Source: Macrocybe gigantea (lineage: Eukaryota > Basidiomycota > Agaricomycetes > Agaricales > Callistosporiaceae). From it: DNA of 50,892 nt. Position 1 is the stretch's first letter. Every line of letters starts with the position of its first letter. A model generated the notes under the pieces. It did no database searches. It saw only the letters and a list, made by a program, of their open reading frames with translations, and had not been told where the DNA came from. The DNA is taken from assembly GCA_011319805.1 (NCBI GenBank), contig SJRY01000015.1, forward strand, positions 1-50,892, in the 5' to 3' direction. Both the position numbers and the translations under genes were made by a program. Positions 34,734 through 46,858 of the stretch are shown here, piece after piece.

Positions 34734-35930
34734 ATGGACGTTTCTGATATCCTTGCCTCTCATGCTGAAAAATAGCAAGTCTTGTTATTGTTTTCTCATT
34801 GTTAACTGTTAACTCCGACTTTCACAGCAAGTCTATTGCCGTAGAAAAAGAAATACCCCTGGACGTAGATGCTGGCTTCCTTACAATCACAGACCTAAAT
34901 CCAATAGATGAGGGAACCTACAAGTCAGTATTTTCTTCGTCCAAATAAAAGGAACCATTTGGACGAACTCAAAAAAAAAATCCAGTGCCGACATCGAGGA
35001 ACACCTCCAATCTCTCGCACGGGACGGCGTCCAAGCCCTCTTCTCCAAACTCTTCAACCTCCCCACAAAACCGTCTCCAGAAGGGCCCCTAGCCGAGCTC
35101 CCTCCTCCAGTATACCAACTCCCGCGCGCCAAACCCTTGCCAAAGCCTAAGCCGCCAACGAAATGGGAGCGTTTCGCGGCGGCCAAGGGCATTCAAAAGA
35201 AGAAGCGGGAGAAGAAGGTCTGGGACGAGGAGAAGCAAGAGTGGGTCAACCGCTGGGGCAAAGAAGGCAAAAACAAGGAGAAAGAATCGCAGTGGCTCAC
35301 CGAAGTCCCTCTCAACGCCGGTGCGCTTCGCAATCCAAGGTCCTCGGAATCTTGAAAATGCTGATGTTGAGCTCCAGACGCCGATTACGATCCCAGAAAG
35401 GCCTCCCGTGACGAGCGAAAAGCGCGCATGGCCAAAAACGAAAAGCAGCGGCAGCAAAACCTCGAACGGGCCAACGCGACGACGAGCTCTAGCAAAGCCG
35501 CGGCACCCCATGTTCCTCGCAACTCGCGAAAACTCGAAATCGAGAAAACGTTGGCGACGGCCCGCGTCAGCACGGCCAGCATGGGCCGTTTCGACAAGAA
35601 GCTCGAAGGGGAGAAGAAGCTTCGCGGCGTCAAGCGGAAGGTCGGTTGATCACTTGCTTTCTTTCTCCTGCCGATGCGGATTTTGAATGGTTTGATTTGC
35701 AGTTTGAACCAACGGAGACGTCCATCGAAAAAGAGAAGCAGACTTCTCTGGCTCTGCTGTCGAAAATCGACAGCGATGCCAAGAAGCTCAGAACGGAACC
35801 TCCCAAAAACGATGGTGTCCTCAACGTGCGGAAAGCTGTCAGATTTGCGAGCAAGGGTGAAGGTGGCGTCGCTCTTGGCCGTAAACTGGAGGGCAAAAAG
35901 GTTGCAAAAGGGAAAAAAGGAAAACGATGA
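34734..35930 (+). CDS. RRS1: Ribosome biogenesis regulatory protein Rrs1
   Basis: Nucleolar factor needed for 60S assembly and 5S RNP loading. The start at 34734 gives MDVSDILASHAEK, then the GC-AG intron 34775-34827 joins to YKSIAVEKEIPLDVDAGFLT. Next exon ADIEEHLQSLARDGVQALFS, NLPTKPSPEGPLAELPPPVY and QLPRAKPLPKPKPPTKWERF, the family hallmark, then KEGKNKEKESQWLTEVPLNA. The following exon DADYDPRKASRDERKARMAK NEKQ has the basic C-terminal region. The last exon is Lys-rich (GVALGRKLEGKKVAKGKKGK) with stop at 35930. No frame break in four exons, which makes it a good control for sequence quality. Confidence 0.93.
34775..34827 (+). other. GC-AG intron in RRS1
   Basis: Donor AATA|GCAAGT, acceptor TTTCACAG, 53 nt. 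It joins ASHAEK to YKSIAVEKEIPL; reading through hits a stop at once. Confidence 0.82.
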
Positions 35931-36155
35931 TTCCTCAGTATTCATACCTCTTGTATCCTATCTACATTCCTCGGTTGTTTCTTTTTTTTTTGCATCTCAC
36001 ATCTATACACATTGTGTTGTGGAATGAATTGCAAACTGTTCATTGAGTGACTGATGTGAATAAGTACAGAAAAGTATACCTAATGATGCAGACAATGCGT
36101 GAAAGAAGAATTAATGAAACATAGCATTAAGTATAAAAGTGAGGTCCAGGACCCT

Positions 36156-37292
36156 TCATTTTGTGCTCTCGGAAGGCAAACGTTCCAAGCTTGCCTTGCC
36201 CTCGTCAATCCACTCCTGCTTCACCAGCTTCTCTTTCTCCGCATAATACAAACGATACACCAGCTTAATGGTGCCTTCGCTCACTCCCGCCACCGCGCTG
36301 ATGTCCCTCACCGACTTCGTCTTGCCAAGCAAATGACAAGTGAAGTATATCGCACCGCCTGCGATGGAGACCGGACTCCTGCCATCCGCGATGCCGTGCT
36401 CGCGCGCGGCAATGATGATGTCGGAGCATATTGACTGCACGCTCGCGGGCAAGTCCAGGTGGTTGCAGTACCGCACAAGCAGGTTCTCTGGCCCGCTGGA
36501 CGGCTGCGCGATGGCGGAGGCGCTGGTGGCTGACGAGCCAGGAGTGAGGTTAAACGCCTGCTCGAGCGCTTTGTAACACTGTCCGAGCGTCTTTTTCGAC
36601 ACGTTCGTTAGGTTGCAGATCTCTCTAAACGTCCGTGGTACGTGAGCCTGCCGACAAGCGATGAATATACATGCAGCAATGACGGCCTCGAGTGGTTTTC
36701 CGCGCAAGAGCTTCTCCTCGTCCGAGCGCTTGTACAACTGCTTCGCAATGTCACTGATCGTCTTGGGCAGCGAGAACTGGTCGCACCAGCTCGAGATGTC
36801 GCGGAATGCCGTCAAGAGGTTACGCTCAGCGCGTGAACTTTGGGAACGCGATGCAGCCCGCTGCAACTCGCGTGCGATGCCGGAGCCACCGTCCCTAAAA
36901 CTGATGACGGTGTCGAGTTGCTCCATGCCTTCCATCAGCGGGTCCGACGCTGCACCAACACGAGAAGGATCGTCTCCTTCGTCATTGGCGAATGTCTACA
37001 ATCCGAAAGAAAACACGATGAAGCCAACCCAAAAAAAAAAAAAAAAAATTATAGGAAAGAAACTAGGAAAATCACGTACACGCCATTCACTCCTCGTATC
37101 CACTATACGGTCGCCTAACACCAAGCCGCAATTGCCACATACGAGGTCACCACTGCCGAACTCCTCCACAATGTTCGGGTTTGGGTCCCTACAGTCTGGG
37201 CAGATCAAGCGCACGGCAAGATCTGGGCCGTACGACGGCTGGATTGCCTTTATTTGTGGCGAGGCAAGGGGAAAGGGTTGAGCAAATGCCAT
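36156..37292 (-). CDS. SUA7: General transcription factor TFIIB
   Basis: RNA polymerase II initiation factor. The start at 37292 gives MAFAQPFPLASPQIKAIQPS. The zinc ribbon has Cys pairs in LICPDCRDPNPN and DLVCGNCGLVLGDRIVDTRS, leading to EWR. A GTACGT intron containing an A17 run on the plus strand joins to TFANDEGDDPSRVG. The two cyclin folds follow: SLPKTISDIAKQLYKRSDEE, LEAVIAACIFIACRQAHVPR, TFREICNLTNVSKKTLGQCY and then NHLDLPASVQSICSDIIIAA, GRSPVSIAGGAIYFTCHLL, SVRDISAVAGVSEGTIKLVY. Ends at 36156 with SLERLPSESTK. Only one intron; no frame break. Confidence 0.95.
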
Positions 37293-37742
37293 GACGTTTC
37301 AAAGGAACGAGTGAAAAGGGTATTTGCAAGGTCTCCGGCTTAGTTCTGGACGTGAAAATATGCAGTATTGAGTAGTTCAGGAAGAGAGCCGAGTCCTCGA
37401 AACTGTAAAATCCACTTTGCAGTGCGCTTGAAATTCCATTAGTGTAGTTTTCTCAAAGAGCCTACCTCGATGGGAGATGTGCCCGGTGTCAGAAACGTTG
37501 AGGCAAGTGCTAGAGAAGCAGAAGACACCGAAAGCCTGACAACGGCGACGGTGATGATGACGGTCAAAGGTGAAGCCGCGCTGACTTGGACCGAAGCTGA
37601 CGGACGCAACTTCACAATCTCCGCGGCTGACTCATCACAGAAGTCGTTGCTAAATACATACAAATAAACGACAACCACAATGGGAGGATAAATAGCAGTG
37701 TATAGAATTAGCCGTCGTATAACACAATGCATAAATAGGTTT
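37293..37742. other. Intergenic, 450 bp, TFIIB promoter and KEX1 terminator
   Basis: No convincing gene. An ORF at 37439-37894 (minus) overlaps the KEX1 tail in another frame and has no motif. Confidence 0.5.
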
Positions 37743-40273
37743 CTAGCTAGCAGAACGCTTGTGCTGCCCCTCGTCATCCTCGTCACTGTCACCAACATCA
37801 AATATCGGCTGCAGTGGCGGGTCCATTGCGCGTTCCTTGCCCTTCCGCTGCTTGCCATTAAACAACTCCTGTTCGACACCAGTTTCGCGATCATCCGCGC
37901 GTTCGCTGACGTTCAGCGGTATGCTCTCCTCGTCTTCCTGGTTTGTCGGCAGACGCAATGTCCTTCTTCTGCGAAGACGACACCAGATGAACGTCCCAAT
38001 GCACAGGAAGATAAGCAGGAGCACGAGAGCGGCTGATCCGGCGTTATAGTAAGCTGAGCAAAGATGACTATGAGTACCACTATCCCAAATAGTGGACACG
38101 GAAATCTCACCCTCCCACATCGCCTTGTCTTGCTCCGGCGTCTTTCCTGGGATCGGCACTGTCGAAGGCTTGGATTCGATCTGCTGAGCAAACACGGGCT
38201 TCTTCTTGTCACCGAGGCTGCTGGGTATCCTCGCGGAGCCATCGACGATGGCAGAAAAGTTCACTCCCATGAACCGAAGAATCATGTCGTGCGTCACATG
38301 CGGGACATCAAAAGGCGCCATATGCGACGCGTTGAATATCTAGTGATTATAATTTCGGGTAAGCATAAGCTGGGTGGGGGATGCACGACGGGTCGGTGCT
38401 CACCTTGGCATATGTCAGATTTCTCGACGAAACCCATGTGCCAGCAGGAGTGGCATTGACGCTCCATGATTGCGTTTGGACCGTCTTGGTGAACCACCAC
38501 CAAGTCAGACTTCGCGACGAGCGAAGAAAACTTAGAACGCGATGTATTACTCACTCCTAGCCCCTTTGCACCGTTCCATGTCATCTCACTGATCATAGCC
38601 TCCAGCCCGACATAATTGCAAATTAGATCTTGGTCACCTGCGAAAATTAAAATGGGTATCTTCTCTAAAACTCGTGGAATGATGGTAATGGACGAGTTGG
38701 TCGTCCTCTCTCGGAAGGCCCTGTGGATGTCGGATCGGCATTCTATCCAGGATTCAGAATGCGCATCTGCATGAAGTGCGTGCACGACGTCTTTGCGCTG
38801 TGAATATGCAAATTGATGAGATGGGGGCAAATCACAACTGAGAGCCGAACGTACACCTAGGAAATCCGTGACGTTATGAATAACCGGGGGCCAGTTCATG
38901 CCGCACTCTGGCTTGGTGTCGTGGTATCGAACGTCATAGATATTAAGGCACATATCCGTTCCATTGACTCTGCAGCATTCGCGCTCCTGTCAGACAAAAT
39001 GGAGTGCTGGACGCAAAATGATCACAAACGTTTTTTCCTGACTTTTGACGACGTCAAGCAAAAGCCTCTCACAGTTCTTGACGGCCATCGGTTCCAAGTC
39101 TTTTATTTGGTTGAGTTCTGCGACACAGGTGTCTGTCGCTTTTTTCGCCTCTTTCCAAGGCTGCAACAAAGCAAGAAAATTAGAACTCTCAGACTGCATG
39201 ACAAAGATAAAGACGACTTACGTCGGAGTTTTCTTCTAGCAGGCCGACCTTGACGGCAAAGTCGATGTAGGTCGGGTACTGCCTTCGTGGATCGATCCAC
39301 CCATTGCCAATCGCAATGCCGCGAAGCGGGACATTCATGCGTGAAGTCAAGATCGCCTCAGCTGTTGCAATGCTTTGAGGACAGTGATAATTTCTATGAA
39401 TGCACTTAAAAATGTACCAAACGCCGGGATCCACTGCCCTGCAAAGCTTTCTCCTCCAAGATATGTCTACAAGCTCGTCAGCACATGACTTGGAACGACG
39501 TTGGAAGGCGTTACACACGTCGACGTCTTTGTACTCTGGAAACACGAGATAAAAGTTGCGCAAAAATTCCAAAAATTCTGTGGCGGCCTAGACAAGCCGT
39601 GTTTAGCATCAAAGCAAGCACTTCATCCAAAAGCATACTTCGTCCAAGGTCTCCACATATCTGTTCGTACTTGTGTAAGAGAAACCCGTTCCGGCAGGTT
39701 GGTCCACTTTCGGTGATGTCTGAGGGACAAAACTACAGAATAAAAGGCACCTAGACTCACCATAAACCATCGTGGTATATTCCTCCCAACCTCCCTCCTG
39801 GACTCTGAAGCCTTTTTTGCCATCCCACCTCCAAGGTCCGACTTCCATCATCAGACCATCGAACGACGAGCACCCAGGACCGCCCTTTCAAATGAAGAAG
39901 TCAATACCATAGAAACACAGTAACTCAGTAGAACGCACGTTAAACCAGAACATGATCCTCTGTTTGTCGGCGACGCGTCGATTTCTGACTAGGACAAAGT
40001 ATATGTGAGATGTGACATCAGTGCTCGCAGCTCTGGAAGCATTGGGATCCGCGGACAATTGCCCCGAATATATTTGCAGAGGATGAGCGGGGTCCTGATG
40101 TATGTCTGGGATGGAAGGCACATAAAGAGATGCGGCTGAGGGTACTTTATCAAACGTAAGTCAACGTCGTGCACGCAAACATAGGGCAGAAGCTTACTGT
40201 CTTCAGGAGCCGCGAACGCGCAGGGAAGCGCATAGAATGCTGTCAGAAAGCCAAGAAGCAGCAGCTCGAGCAT
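37743..40273 (-). CDS. KEX1: KEX1-type serine carboxypeptidase (S10)
   Basis: Golgi membrane carboxypeptidase that trims basic residues from secreted precursors, including pheromones. Start at 40273, with signal peptide [18 protein letters not shown]. Next exons read [43 protein letters not shown] and [20 protein letters not shown]. The nucleophile Ser is in [11 protein letters not shown] near 39445-39460, followed by [20 protein letters not shown]. The catalytic Asp is in [16 protein letters not shown] and the His in [20 protein letters not shown]. The C-terminal TM ([20 protein letters not shown]) and a cytosolic tail [20 protein letters not shown] follow. Stop at 37743. The triad is complete and the frame is open through about ten introns. 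Confidence 0.93.
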
Positions 40274-40670
40274 GGCGAAATTCGAGAAACGCCGTCGAGC
40301 AAATCACGACTGCGGGTCCGAGTGAACTGTCGAACAGTAACCGTTTCTAGGCGTCAACCCGGCTAGCACCCTGAATTCAGAGCACGGTGAGGACGACGAC
40401 GGATGCTCCTAATACGTACGGAATGAATGCAGTAGATAAAGGAGGTCCGCACGTGGAAGGAGCTGCCAGCAGGACAGAGACCTCCGAAGCTGTGCCTGAG
40501 ATCACTCCGTGACTGAGAATGGCACAACTGAACTTGCTCCCGCGCAACTCGTCCCCAGCGACGGCGCGCACCGGATGCCCAGGTGAGCTCAAGGCTGTCT
40601 ACCCGGCGTAATTATCTGTTTATAATCCCAAATCGCCAGGCCGAGCTGCCAGCGATACCCACCAGCGACA
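40274..40670. other. Intergenic, 397 bp, divergent between KEX1 and thioredoxin-fold gene
   Basis: Holds both upstream regions. No motif or RNA gene seen. Confidence 0.5.
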
Positions 40671-41855
40671 ATGAAATCTCTAGCCCTCGTCTGGTGGTCG
40701 TTCTGCCTCCTCGCCTGGTCGGCCCAGGCACAATACTTCTCTGCAGGCTGGACACCTGGTCAACATGTCTCGGGAGATGCCTCTGATCCAGGCAGCGGTG
40801 CGCAGACGAACGACGATCAGCAAACGACCAGCTCCGCCCAAGCTCCCACTCACGGCGGTTTGACCAACCTCACTGACCTTTTCGACCTCGGCACTCTCCT
40901 CACATCCGCTCCCGCGATCTCGCTCTTCTCGCGATTCGGGATCAACATCACCGAGCGTGTCCAATTCGCGCGGCAGACTTCCGTGTCTATCTGGGATGAG
41001 CGCATACCCCTGATCACGGACGACAATTATCACGATGTCATCGTGAATGAGCCCATGAGCCCGCAGGAGGAGCAGGATAGGACGTGGGTTCTCATCATGT
41101 GAATCTTTTCTTTGACTTCTTTATCTTTCGTATTTATCGACCCGTACGTAGAACAGTTACAAGGGAAAAACAGGACGGCGTGTCCAAATACATGGACGAA
41201 GTCTTTGACGCTGCGTTTAACACATCGGTGGTTGCAAACGACCTGCCGAATGTCCGCTGGGGCCGAATCGACTATTTCAACGTAACGGCGATAACCACCA
41301 AGTGGGGCATCTGGCAGTGCGTTCTTCCCCTCTGCTCTCTGCCCATTCTCACTCTCAAACCTCAGAGCGCCCTACCTCGTCATCCTGCGCGATCGTGGCC
41401 GGACGCTGCGTTTCTACCGTCCACACCAGCTCAGGCTGAAAGAAGACATGATGCGCGATTTTCTTCGATACGAAGACTGGAAGTATACCCCGCACTGGTC
41501 GACGCCCTATGCGCCAGGCGGTGACAGGTGATGCAAAACGACTCACCCCATCTCCCTGAACTAAGTCGCATGTTATCGCAGAGAATATATCATGGAATTC
41601 CTGGCGACATGGATGGCCCGATTTTACAATACCTTCATCAAGATACCCCGCTGGCTCCTATTCATTTTGTCGGGCAGCGCCGCCTCGTTTGTTATTAGCC
41701 TCTTACACAGAGATACTCCCGCCAAGGCAAAGGCCAAACTCAGGCAGCAGCTGCCACAACAAGGAGCTGCATCATCTTCCGATAAAGCGACTGCCGCCGC
41801 TACCTCTGCATTGGATTCTCCGTCTCGAAGCAAGAAGAGAAAGGCCAGAAAATAA
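40671..41855 (+). CDS. Thioredoxin-fold, single-pass secretory membrane protein without CxxC
   Basis: Signal peptide (MKSLALVWWSFCLLAWSAQA) precedes a Gln/Ser/Thr-rich linker, then a domain that fits a thioredoxin fold: QEEQDRTWVLIITVT, SKYMDEVFDAAFNTSVVAND, VRWGRIDYFNVTAITTKWGI and APYLVILRDRGRTLRFYRPH. The fold lacks any CxxC in the expected place. Near the C-terminus WLLFILSGSAASFVISLL is a transmembrane helix, followed by a basic tail SRSKKRKARK. Start at 40671, introns at about 41098-41152 and 41318-41365 and a third near 41528. Function not known; likely ER or Golgi chaperone or scaffold, by inference. Confidence 0.68.
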
Positions 41856-41998
41856 GGTAAATGTATGATGTGTTGGTGATAGAGGCCGTCGCAATTTGTC
41901 TAGTGCGCATATCTTGGAAGCTTGTAAATTTAATATACATGCACGAGGAGCAAGATTTCTGGCTGCGCTACGGGCAACAGACTGTGGACACCCCATGC

Positions 41999-43587
41999 CT
42001 ACACCAATGCAAACGGCTGCGGGCGATCCGCGAGCTTCGGAAACACGTTTGTCTGGGCCAGCACAACCATCTGCTTCTCGTAGCTAATATACCCGCGCAT
42101 GAACCCCTTGTAGATCATATTTGCGACCAGGCACTCCGCCTCGTCCTGAGACACCTCCATTCCCGAGATCTTCAACGACGTGTGGAACATGGCTATCGGG
42201 ATCCTCGTCGCCCGGCCTCCAGCGACCCACACGCGACGAAAGAGCCCGCGGAGGCAGAGCTCACGCGCCTTCTCCATCGTGAGCCATAAGTTGAGCTCGA
42301 GCAGCTTCTTTTCCCACTTGTCGAGCGCGCGGTCGTATGCAACGACATCCCCGCGCCGGATTGCGGCAATGAAGGGCGCGTAGATCTCGTCTAGCACCGG
42401 GAAACGCTCCATCAGCTCGCGCGATGGAAGGTGACCTTTGAGGATTCGTAGTGGGATGAGATACGTCAGGATTCGTCTGCGGCACGTCCGTATGTGGGGT
42501 GAGAAATGCGTGAGGTGGGAGAGACGTACTCTTGGTTGCTGTGGGCATCGATGAGGCACTGATAGAACGCAACGGTGAACTCTTGTTCCGCCTGGCATAT
42601 TGATACATCAGCGACGACAAATCTCAACATTGGTTGAATGTAACAAACCATTGCAAAGTCCTCGTTCAAAAAGCTCAGCATCCCAAGATAATACCTGTAC
42701 GTGACCTGGTGCGATCTGGGGTACTTTTCCAAAGCGGGAATATCTGTATTGGCATCCAGTGCCCTCAGAATTTTTGGACAGAGATATCCGCTTGACCTTT
42801 TTGGATAAGAAGTAAGAAGAGAGCACAGAGCATGGAGGAAGTGAAACACACACCCTGAAATAGCATTTCAGAACGAGGCCGACCACGTAGTAGACGCCCC
42901 ATTTTCGCGACTGTTCCGGAGGTGACGTCCTATCCGTCATACAATTTCCGAAAGCTTTTGTAATTATTCTCGCCGCCTCCTCCATCGATTCACTCTTCTG
43001 ACCGTTATATTTTGCATGAAAATCCGCCTATGCAGATCTTTGTCAGCTTCGACTGTGAAAAGCACAAAGAGAACAATTACATCAAAGGCGAGGTCTCTCA
43101 AATCCCTCAGTATAGAAAACAAAGCGGGAAGCGTCCATCCACGGTTCTCAGTGAAGAAGCGGTAGAACAGCCTGCGAGGTTGTAAAACAACATTGGTCTA
43201 GCACGCGAAGGCGGAGAAGAAGTCACGCACGAGACTAGCTGCTTGTGTTCCTGAAAAGCTTCTATATGTCTCCGTTTCGCAATGTGTGTGCACGTCAGGA
43301 CATACTGTATCGCGATCTCGTCCCACGGAGGTTGCATGCACCCTTCATAGCGACTCAACGACACACGCTACCGAGACCAAGACCATTAAAAAAAAAAAAA
43401 CAGAGCGTAAGAACGCGGCCCAGAGACCAACAAGCGCGGTTCGCTGTACCGTTGGGTTGCGAAACTCCTTGACGAGGTCCTTGCCGTGCGGGCTAGTTGG
43501 CCGGAGGAGGTACGCGAGATTAGGCCCGTTCTCTGCTAGCAAGGCGTCATTGAGCTGGCTCGTGAAAGCCGTAAAGTCCATGGGCAT
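41999..43587 (-). CDS. CSN12: PCI-domain protein, CSN12 / THP3-like
   Basis: PCI-domain subunit related to Csn12 and Thp1 (mRNA export or COP9-associated complexes). Start at 43587 (MPMDFTAFTSQLNDALLAE), with MDF six bases inside as an alternative. Then LAYLLRPTSPHGKDLVKEFR, YEGCMQPPWDEIAIQYVLTC, SMEEAARIITKAFGNCMTDR and RKWGVYYVVGLVLKCYFR. The next part is ALEKYPRSHQVTYRYYLGML, AEQEFTVAFYQCLIDAHSNQ, then the PCI domain: ELNLWLTMEKARELCLRGLF, MEVSQDEAECLVANMIYKGF, YEKQMVVLAQTNVFPKL and the end PFALV. Roughly eight short introns. Some exon edges may be off by a base. Confidence 0.83.
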
Positions 43588-43887
43588 GGCCAGGCGACGA
43601 ACAAATCAGGTTGCAGAGTGATCGCCTCGGTTGTTTGGCATGCCCCGACAAATAAGTATGTCGGGGTAAATACCGTGTAGGACGTCATTGGCAATGTCGA
43701 GCCAGTGAATCTTGCGCCCAATGAGCGAGCTTTTGACGACGGCGACTGCGTGGAGCATAATGTGAAGCACGACCACGGTCCAGGATGACGCGATAAACTC
43801 GCCATATCGCATTCATCCTTGTAAGACACTTTGGTGTCAAGTTATCAGATCAGTTAGACGCATTACCTGTCCACACCTCGAACCACC
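43588..43887. other. Spacer, 300 bp, CSN12-like / DsbA-like divergent promoter
   Basis: An open frame at 43606-43812 (minus) looks faintly exon-like but does not join convincingly to the CSN12-like start. Confidence 0.4.
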
Positions 43888-44767
43888 ATGGCACTTCAGC
43901 CCTCCCTTCGACCTCTCATCGTCGCCGGCACCCCCGACGCACCGCACACGCTCGACATATTCCGTGAGTCTCCGTGACGCTGCTCAGAGGCCCAAACTGA
44001 TCGCGATCGCGCGCAAGTGGACTATGTCTGTCCATACAGGTAGAGACATCGTCCTCCAGCCGACAGCCAGTCCAAACTGAGCACGAGTACAGCGCAAAGA
44101 TGGCCCTGGCGATAGACAGCGTCCTCAAGCCGCTGTTCAGCCCCGGCGGGAAATACGCCGGCAAGGGCAAGGTCATCATAAGGCTCCAGGTCCAGCCCTG
44201 GCACTCCTCTTCCACCCTAACCCACGAAGCAGCGCTCGCCGTAAGCCCCGTTGCACCTTACCTAGCACAGGATGTTTGACTCGTCGTATATCAAGGTTGC
44301 CCGGGCCTCACCAGAGAACTTTTGGCCGTTCAGTCTCGCCGTGCGTCATCTCCTCATGTCAAGCAGCGCATATACCAACAAACGATTGACAGTTATTCAA
44401 ACGACAAGGCGAATACTTTGACATCCCGACTTCCACGCTCACCCCGCTCCAGATCCGCGAGAAGCTCGCCGCCCTCGCTGGGGAGATCATGCCTCCGAGC
44501 GCCGTAGATGATTTCAAAGACCTGCTGGCGCTCAAAGGGTCCCGAATGGCGGCGTGGCGGTCACTGATGATCTCAAATACAATAGTAAGCGCGCCGTTCT
44601 TATCATCCCCTTTCTCACGTCTTATGATCCCAGTCAAATTTGGGAGGCAGAACAGCATCCACGTCTCCCCGACCGTTCTGTGGGACGGTCTCGTCGCGAA
44701 CGAAATCTCGAGCAGCTGGGGTGAAAAGGAATGGAATAGTTTCCTCGCAGAGAAAATCGCCGTCTAG
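43888..44767 (+). CDS. DsbA-like thioredoxin-fold protein
   Basis: Start at 43888 gives MALQPSLRPLIVAGTPDAPH and LDIF; splicing two introns yields LDYVCPYSAKMALAIDSVLK. Then PLFSPGGKYAGKVKVIIRL, VQPWHSSSTLTHEAALAV, RASPENFWPFSLALFKRQGE and YFDIPTSTLTPLQIREKLAA. The last exons hold GRQNSIHVSPTVLWDGLVAN and EISSSWGEKEWNSFLAEKI with stop at 44767. The fold and the VxxCP..S start match DsbA/thioredoxin_4-like proteins. The active site here is C-P-Y-S, with no second Cys, so it may bind rather than oxidise thiols or act by a monothiol mechanism. One splice junction (near 44260-44290) is uncertain. Confidence 0.75.
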
Positions 44768-45100
44768 TCATTGTCTGTAAAAGTACGAAGAAGAATCCGT
44801 CCGTGTGAGTCCGTGTATGCCAGCACCACTGTTACTACCTACATGTCCTTGTATGTATAATAAATGTGCCAATTAAGGTTTCTAAAATATACGACAAGTA
44901 ATTTATCTATTTAGTACAATGTCATAGTTAATATAAGAGATCGTGATAGCTGTGTCAAAGTAAGGGATGCATGCATAAATTAGCGATTGTTAGATGGTCA
45001 AATCATAGCGATGTGGGGTGGATCATCTCATCATCTTAATGTTCATCAAAGGTATTGATCGTGCGGGGGCAGGAGCACGTTGGACCATCGGATTCCCGCA
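44768..45100. other. Intergenic, 333 bp
   Basis: AT-rich, nothing recognised; holds two 3' ends facing each other. Confidence 0.55.
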
Positions 45101-46858
45101 TCACTGCGTCGGCTTCTTTCCCGGAGACGGCGAGGAGGTCCCAGAAGCTTGCGAAAGCGAGCGCGACGCGGAGCGGGCCCTGGGCCCGTGTGCGTGCCTG
45201 CGTTCCGGAGCCAGCACCGCCGCATCAGATATCGCGAGGGCGGCGCTTAGCGTCCTCGGGAGCATAGACGAACTCGCAGTTGCGAGCGACAAAGAAGCCG
45301 AGCTCGAAGCAGACGCAGACGCAGACGCCGGCTCTGGGGAGACGTCCGTGACGGTCCTCGGACCCCCACCGATCTGGGAGCCGACGACGATCTTGTCCTG
45401 AAGCGCGCCAAAGTCGAGCCCGGCGCCGATCCTGAACGTGTCGTCCTTCCACACGCGCTGGTACACGTACGAGTCGTTGAACGGGATCGCGAACGCTCCC
45501 GAAGGGTCGTCTGACGACAGCTGCACCGCGGACCTGAGCCACACGCGCAGCAGGTGCGAGGCGCCCGGGGGCTGCGAGCGCACCGGACCGTGCTGGATTC
45601 AGAAACGAAACAAGGAGAGTGGTGAGGAAAACCAAAGGGCAAGGCGTTTCCACGCGATTGATGAGGACTCACTAGATCAGAAACATCAGCGTCAAGGGGT
45701 TTCCGTCTATTTTCAGTTCCAGATCGTCGAACAGAAGCTTGCCTACGCCCTTCGCCTCGTACTCCATCGAGTATCGATAGACATTTTCCCTTAAATGTTG
45801 CACACTGTCCAAAATGTTCGATGAGATTAAGATAAAAAGGGAATACGATGCACGCACTGCACAGTAAACGTTACAAGTGCCCTGCCGACGAAGCCGTGAT
45901 ACAGCTGCTCTTTGAATCCACAACCTTGAGCCTGGCGAACGCTGCGTCCTTGATTGAATTAAAGTCCAGATCCCGCCCGATCCAGAGCTCGTCCTCGCCA
46001 AACAACCAATGATTGGTGCCGTTCACGTTCAGCCACACTCGGAGCGACCACAGACTGCCGGCAGGTATGCTCGATTTGCAGGGAAACGCGCTGTCAGAAA
46101 AGGGAAAAGGGGAAGTGCCTCAGACATCTGCCACAACTGCGAATCAAGGGAGACCAAGCGGCAGAATGGCACCAATGGAGACGCCGAAAGGGGGAGGGTG
46201 AAGAAACGGAGAAGCGCTTATCTGAAACGTACAATACGACGAATTCCAAGCGACGAGGGTCGACTTGCAGCTTTCGGATCGTGGGCTCGCAGAGCGGACG
46301 CTCTATCCCATTCGCCTTGAACGACAGTCGAAACGTGCACTCTCCCGATGTCGGTTTTCCCGAGTGCGGCTCGACTCTGATAACAGGAACCAAATACGAC
46401 AGGCTTGATCAGCCGGTCCACTGCAGCAGTGACGGTAGCCCCCACGTACGAAATGTAAAACTCCATAACCATGCGCCCGGCAGCGAGACGGTATGCATAG
46501 ACGTAGCGTTCCCGCCGGATTGCGACAGCGCTCGACTTTTCTGATTGTCTGCACGTCGAATAGACAGTTGAGACGATGGGGCCTAATCGATCAATGAAAG
46601 ATAACTCACCGCATCGCCTGGGATGACCCTTGGATCGATGGGGACCAATGTACGCTCTTGCCGCTGTTGCTGCAGGATGGTGGCGAATGACATCAGTCTG
46701 ATCCCCACACGAGATTTCTCATGTCCGGCACACCTTCTGCTTACGGGAGACTGGTACCCATCCATAGAAGATTTCATGCCAAGCGGGTGAATTTCGCTAT
46801 AAGCCGGGAGCATGAGGGAGCGAGGGACACTTGACAGGTCCTTTCTGTGCTTCCACAC
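45101..46858 (-). CDS. Unidentified multi-exon gene
   Basis: Exon-like blocks on the minus strand chain in order: KTVWKHRKDLSSVPRSLMLP, AYSEIHPLGMKSSMDGYQSP, QQRQERTLVPIDPRVIPGD, MVMEFYISYVGATVTAAVDR, TFRLSFKANGIERPLCEPTI and RKLQVDPRRLEFVV. Further down WVNVNGTNHWLFGEDELWIG and RDLDFN, HLRENVYRYSMEYEAKGVGK, LLFDDLELKIDGNPLTLMFL, and near the end FNDSYVYQRVWKDDTFRIGA and GLDFGALQDKIVVGSQIGGG. Splice sites between them are plausible but at least two single-base slips are needed. The blocks look like beta-sandwich repeats, but I recognise no family. The 5' end may extend beyond 46858. Confidence 0.4.

Noticed and set aside
37030..37050. A17 run as a terminator or regulatory tract
   Set aside because: It lies in the only intron of TFIIB and fits an intron polypyrimidine tract on the coding strand.
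43606..43812. Frame upstream of the CSN12-like start as an extra exon
   Set aside because: No splice pair joins it in frame and the family start motif is at 43587.
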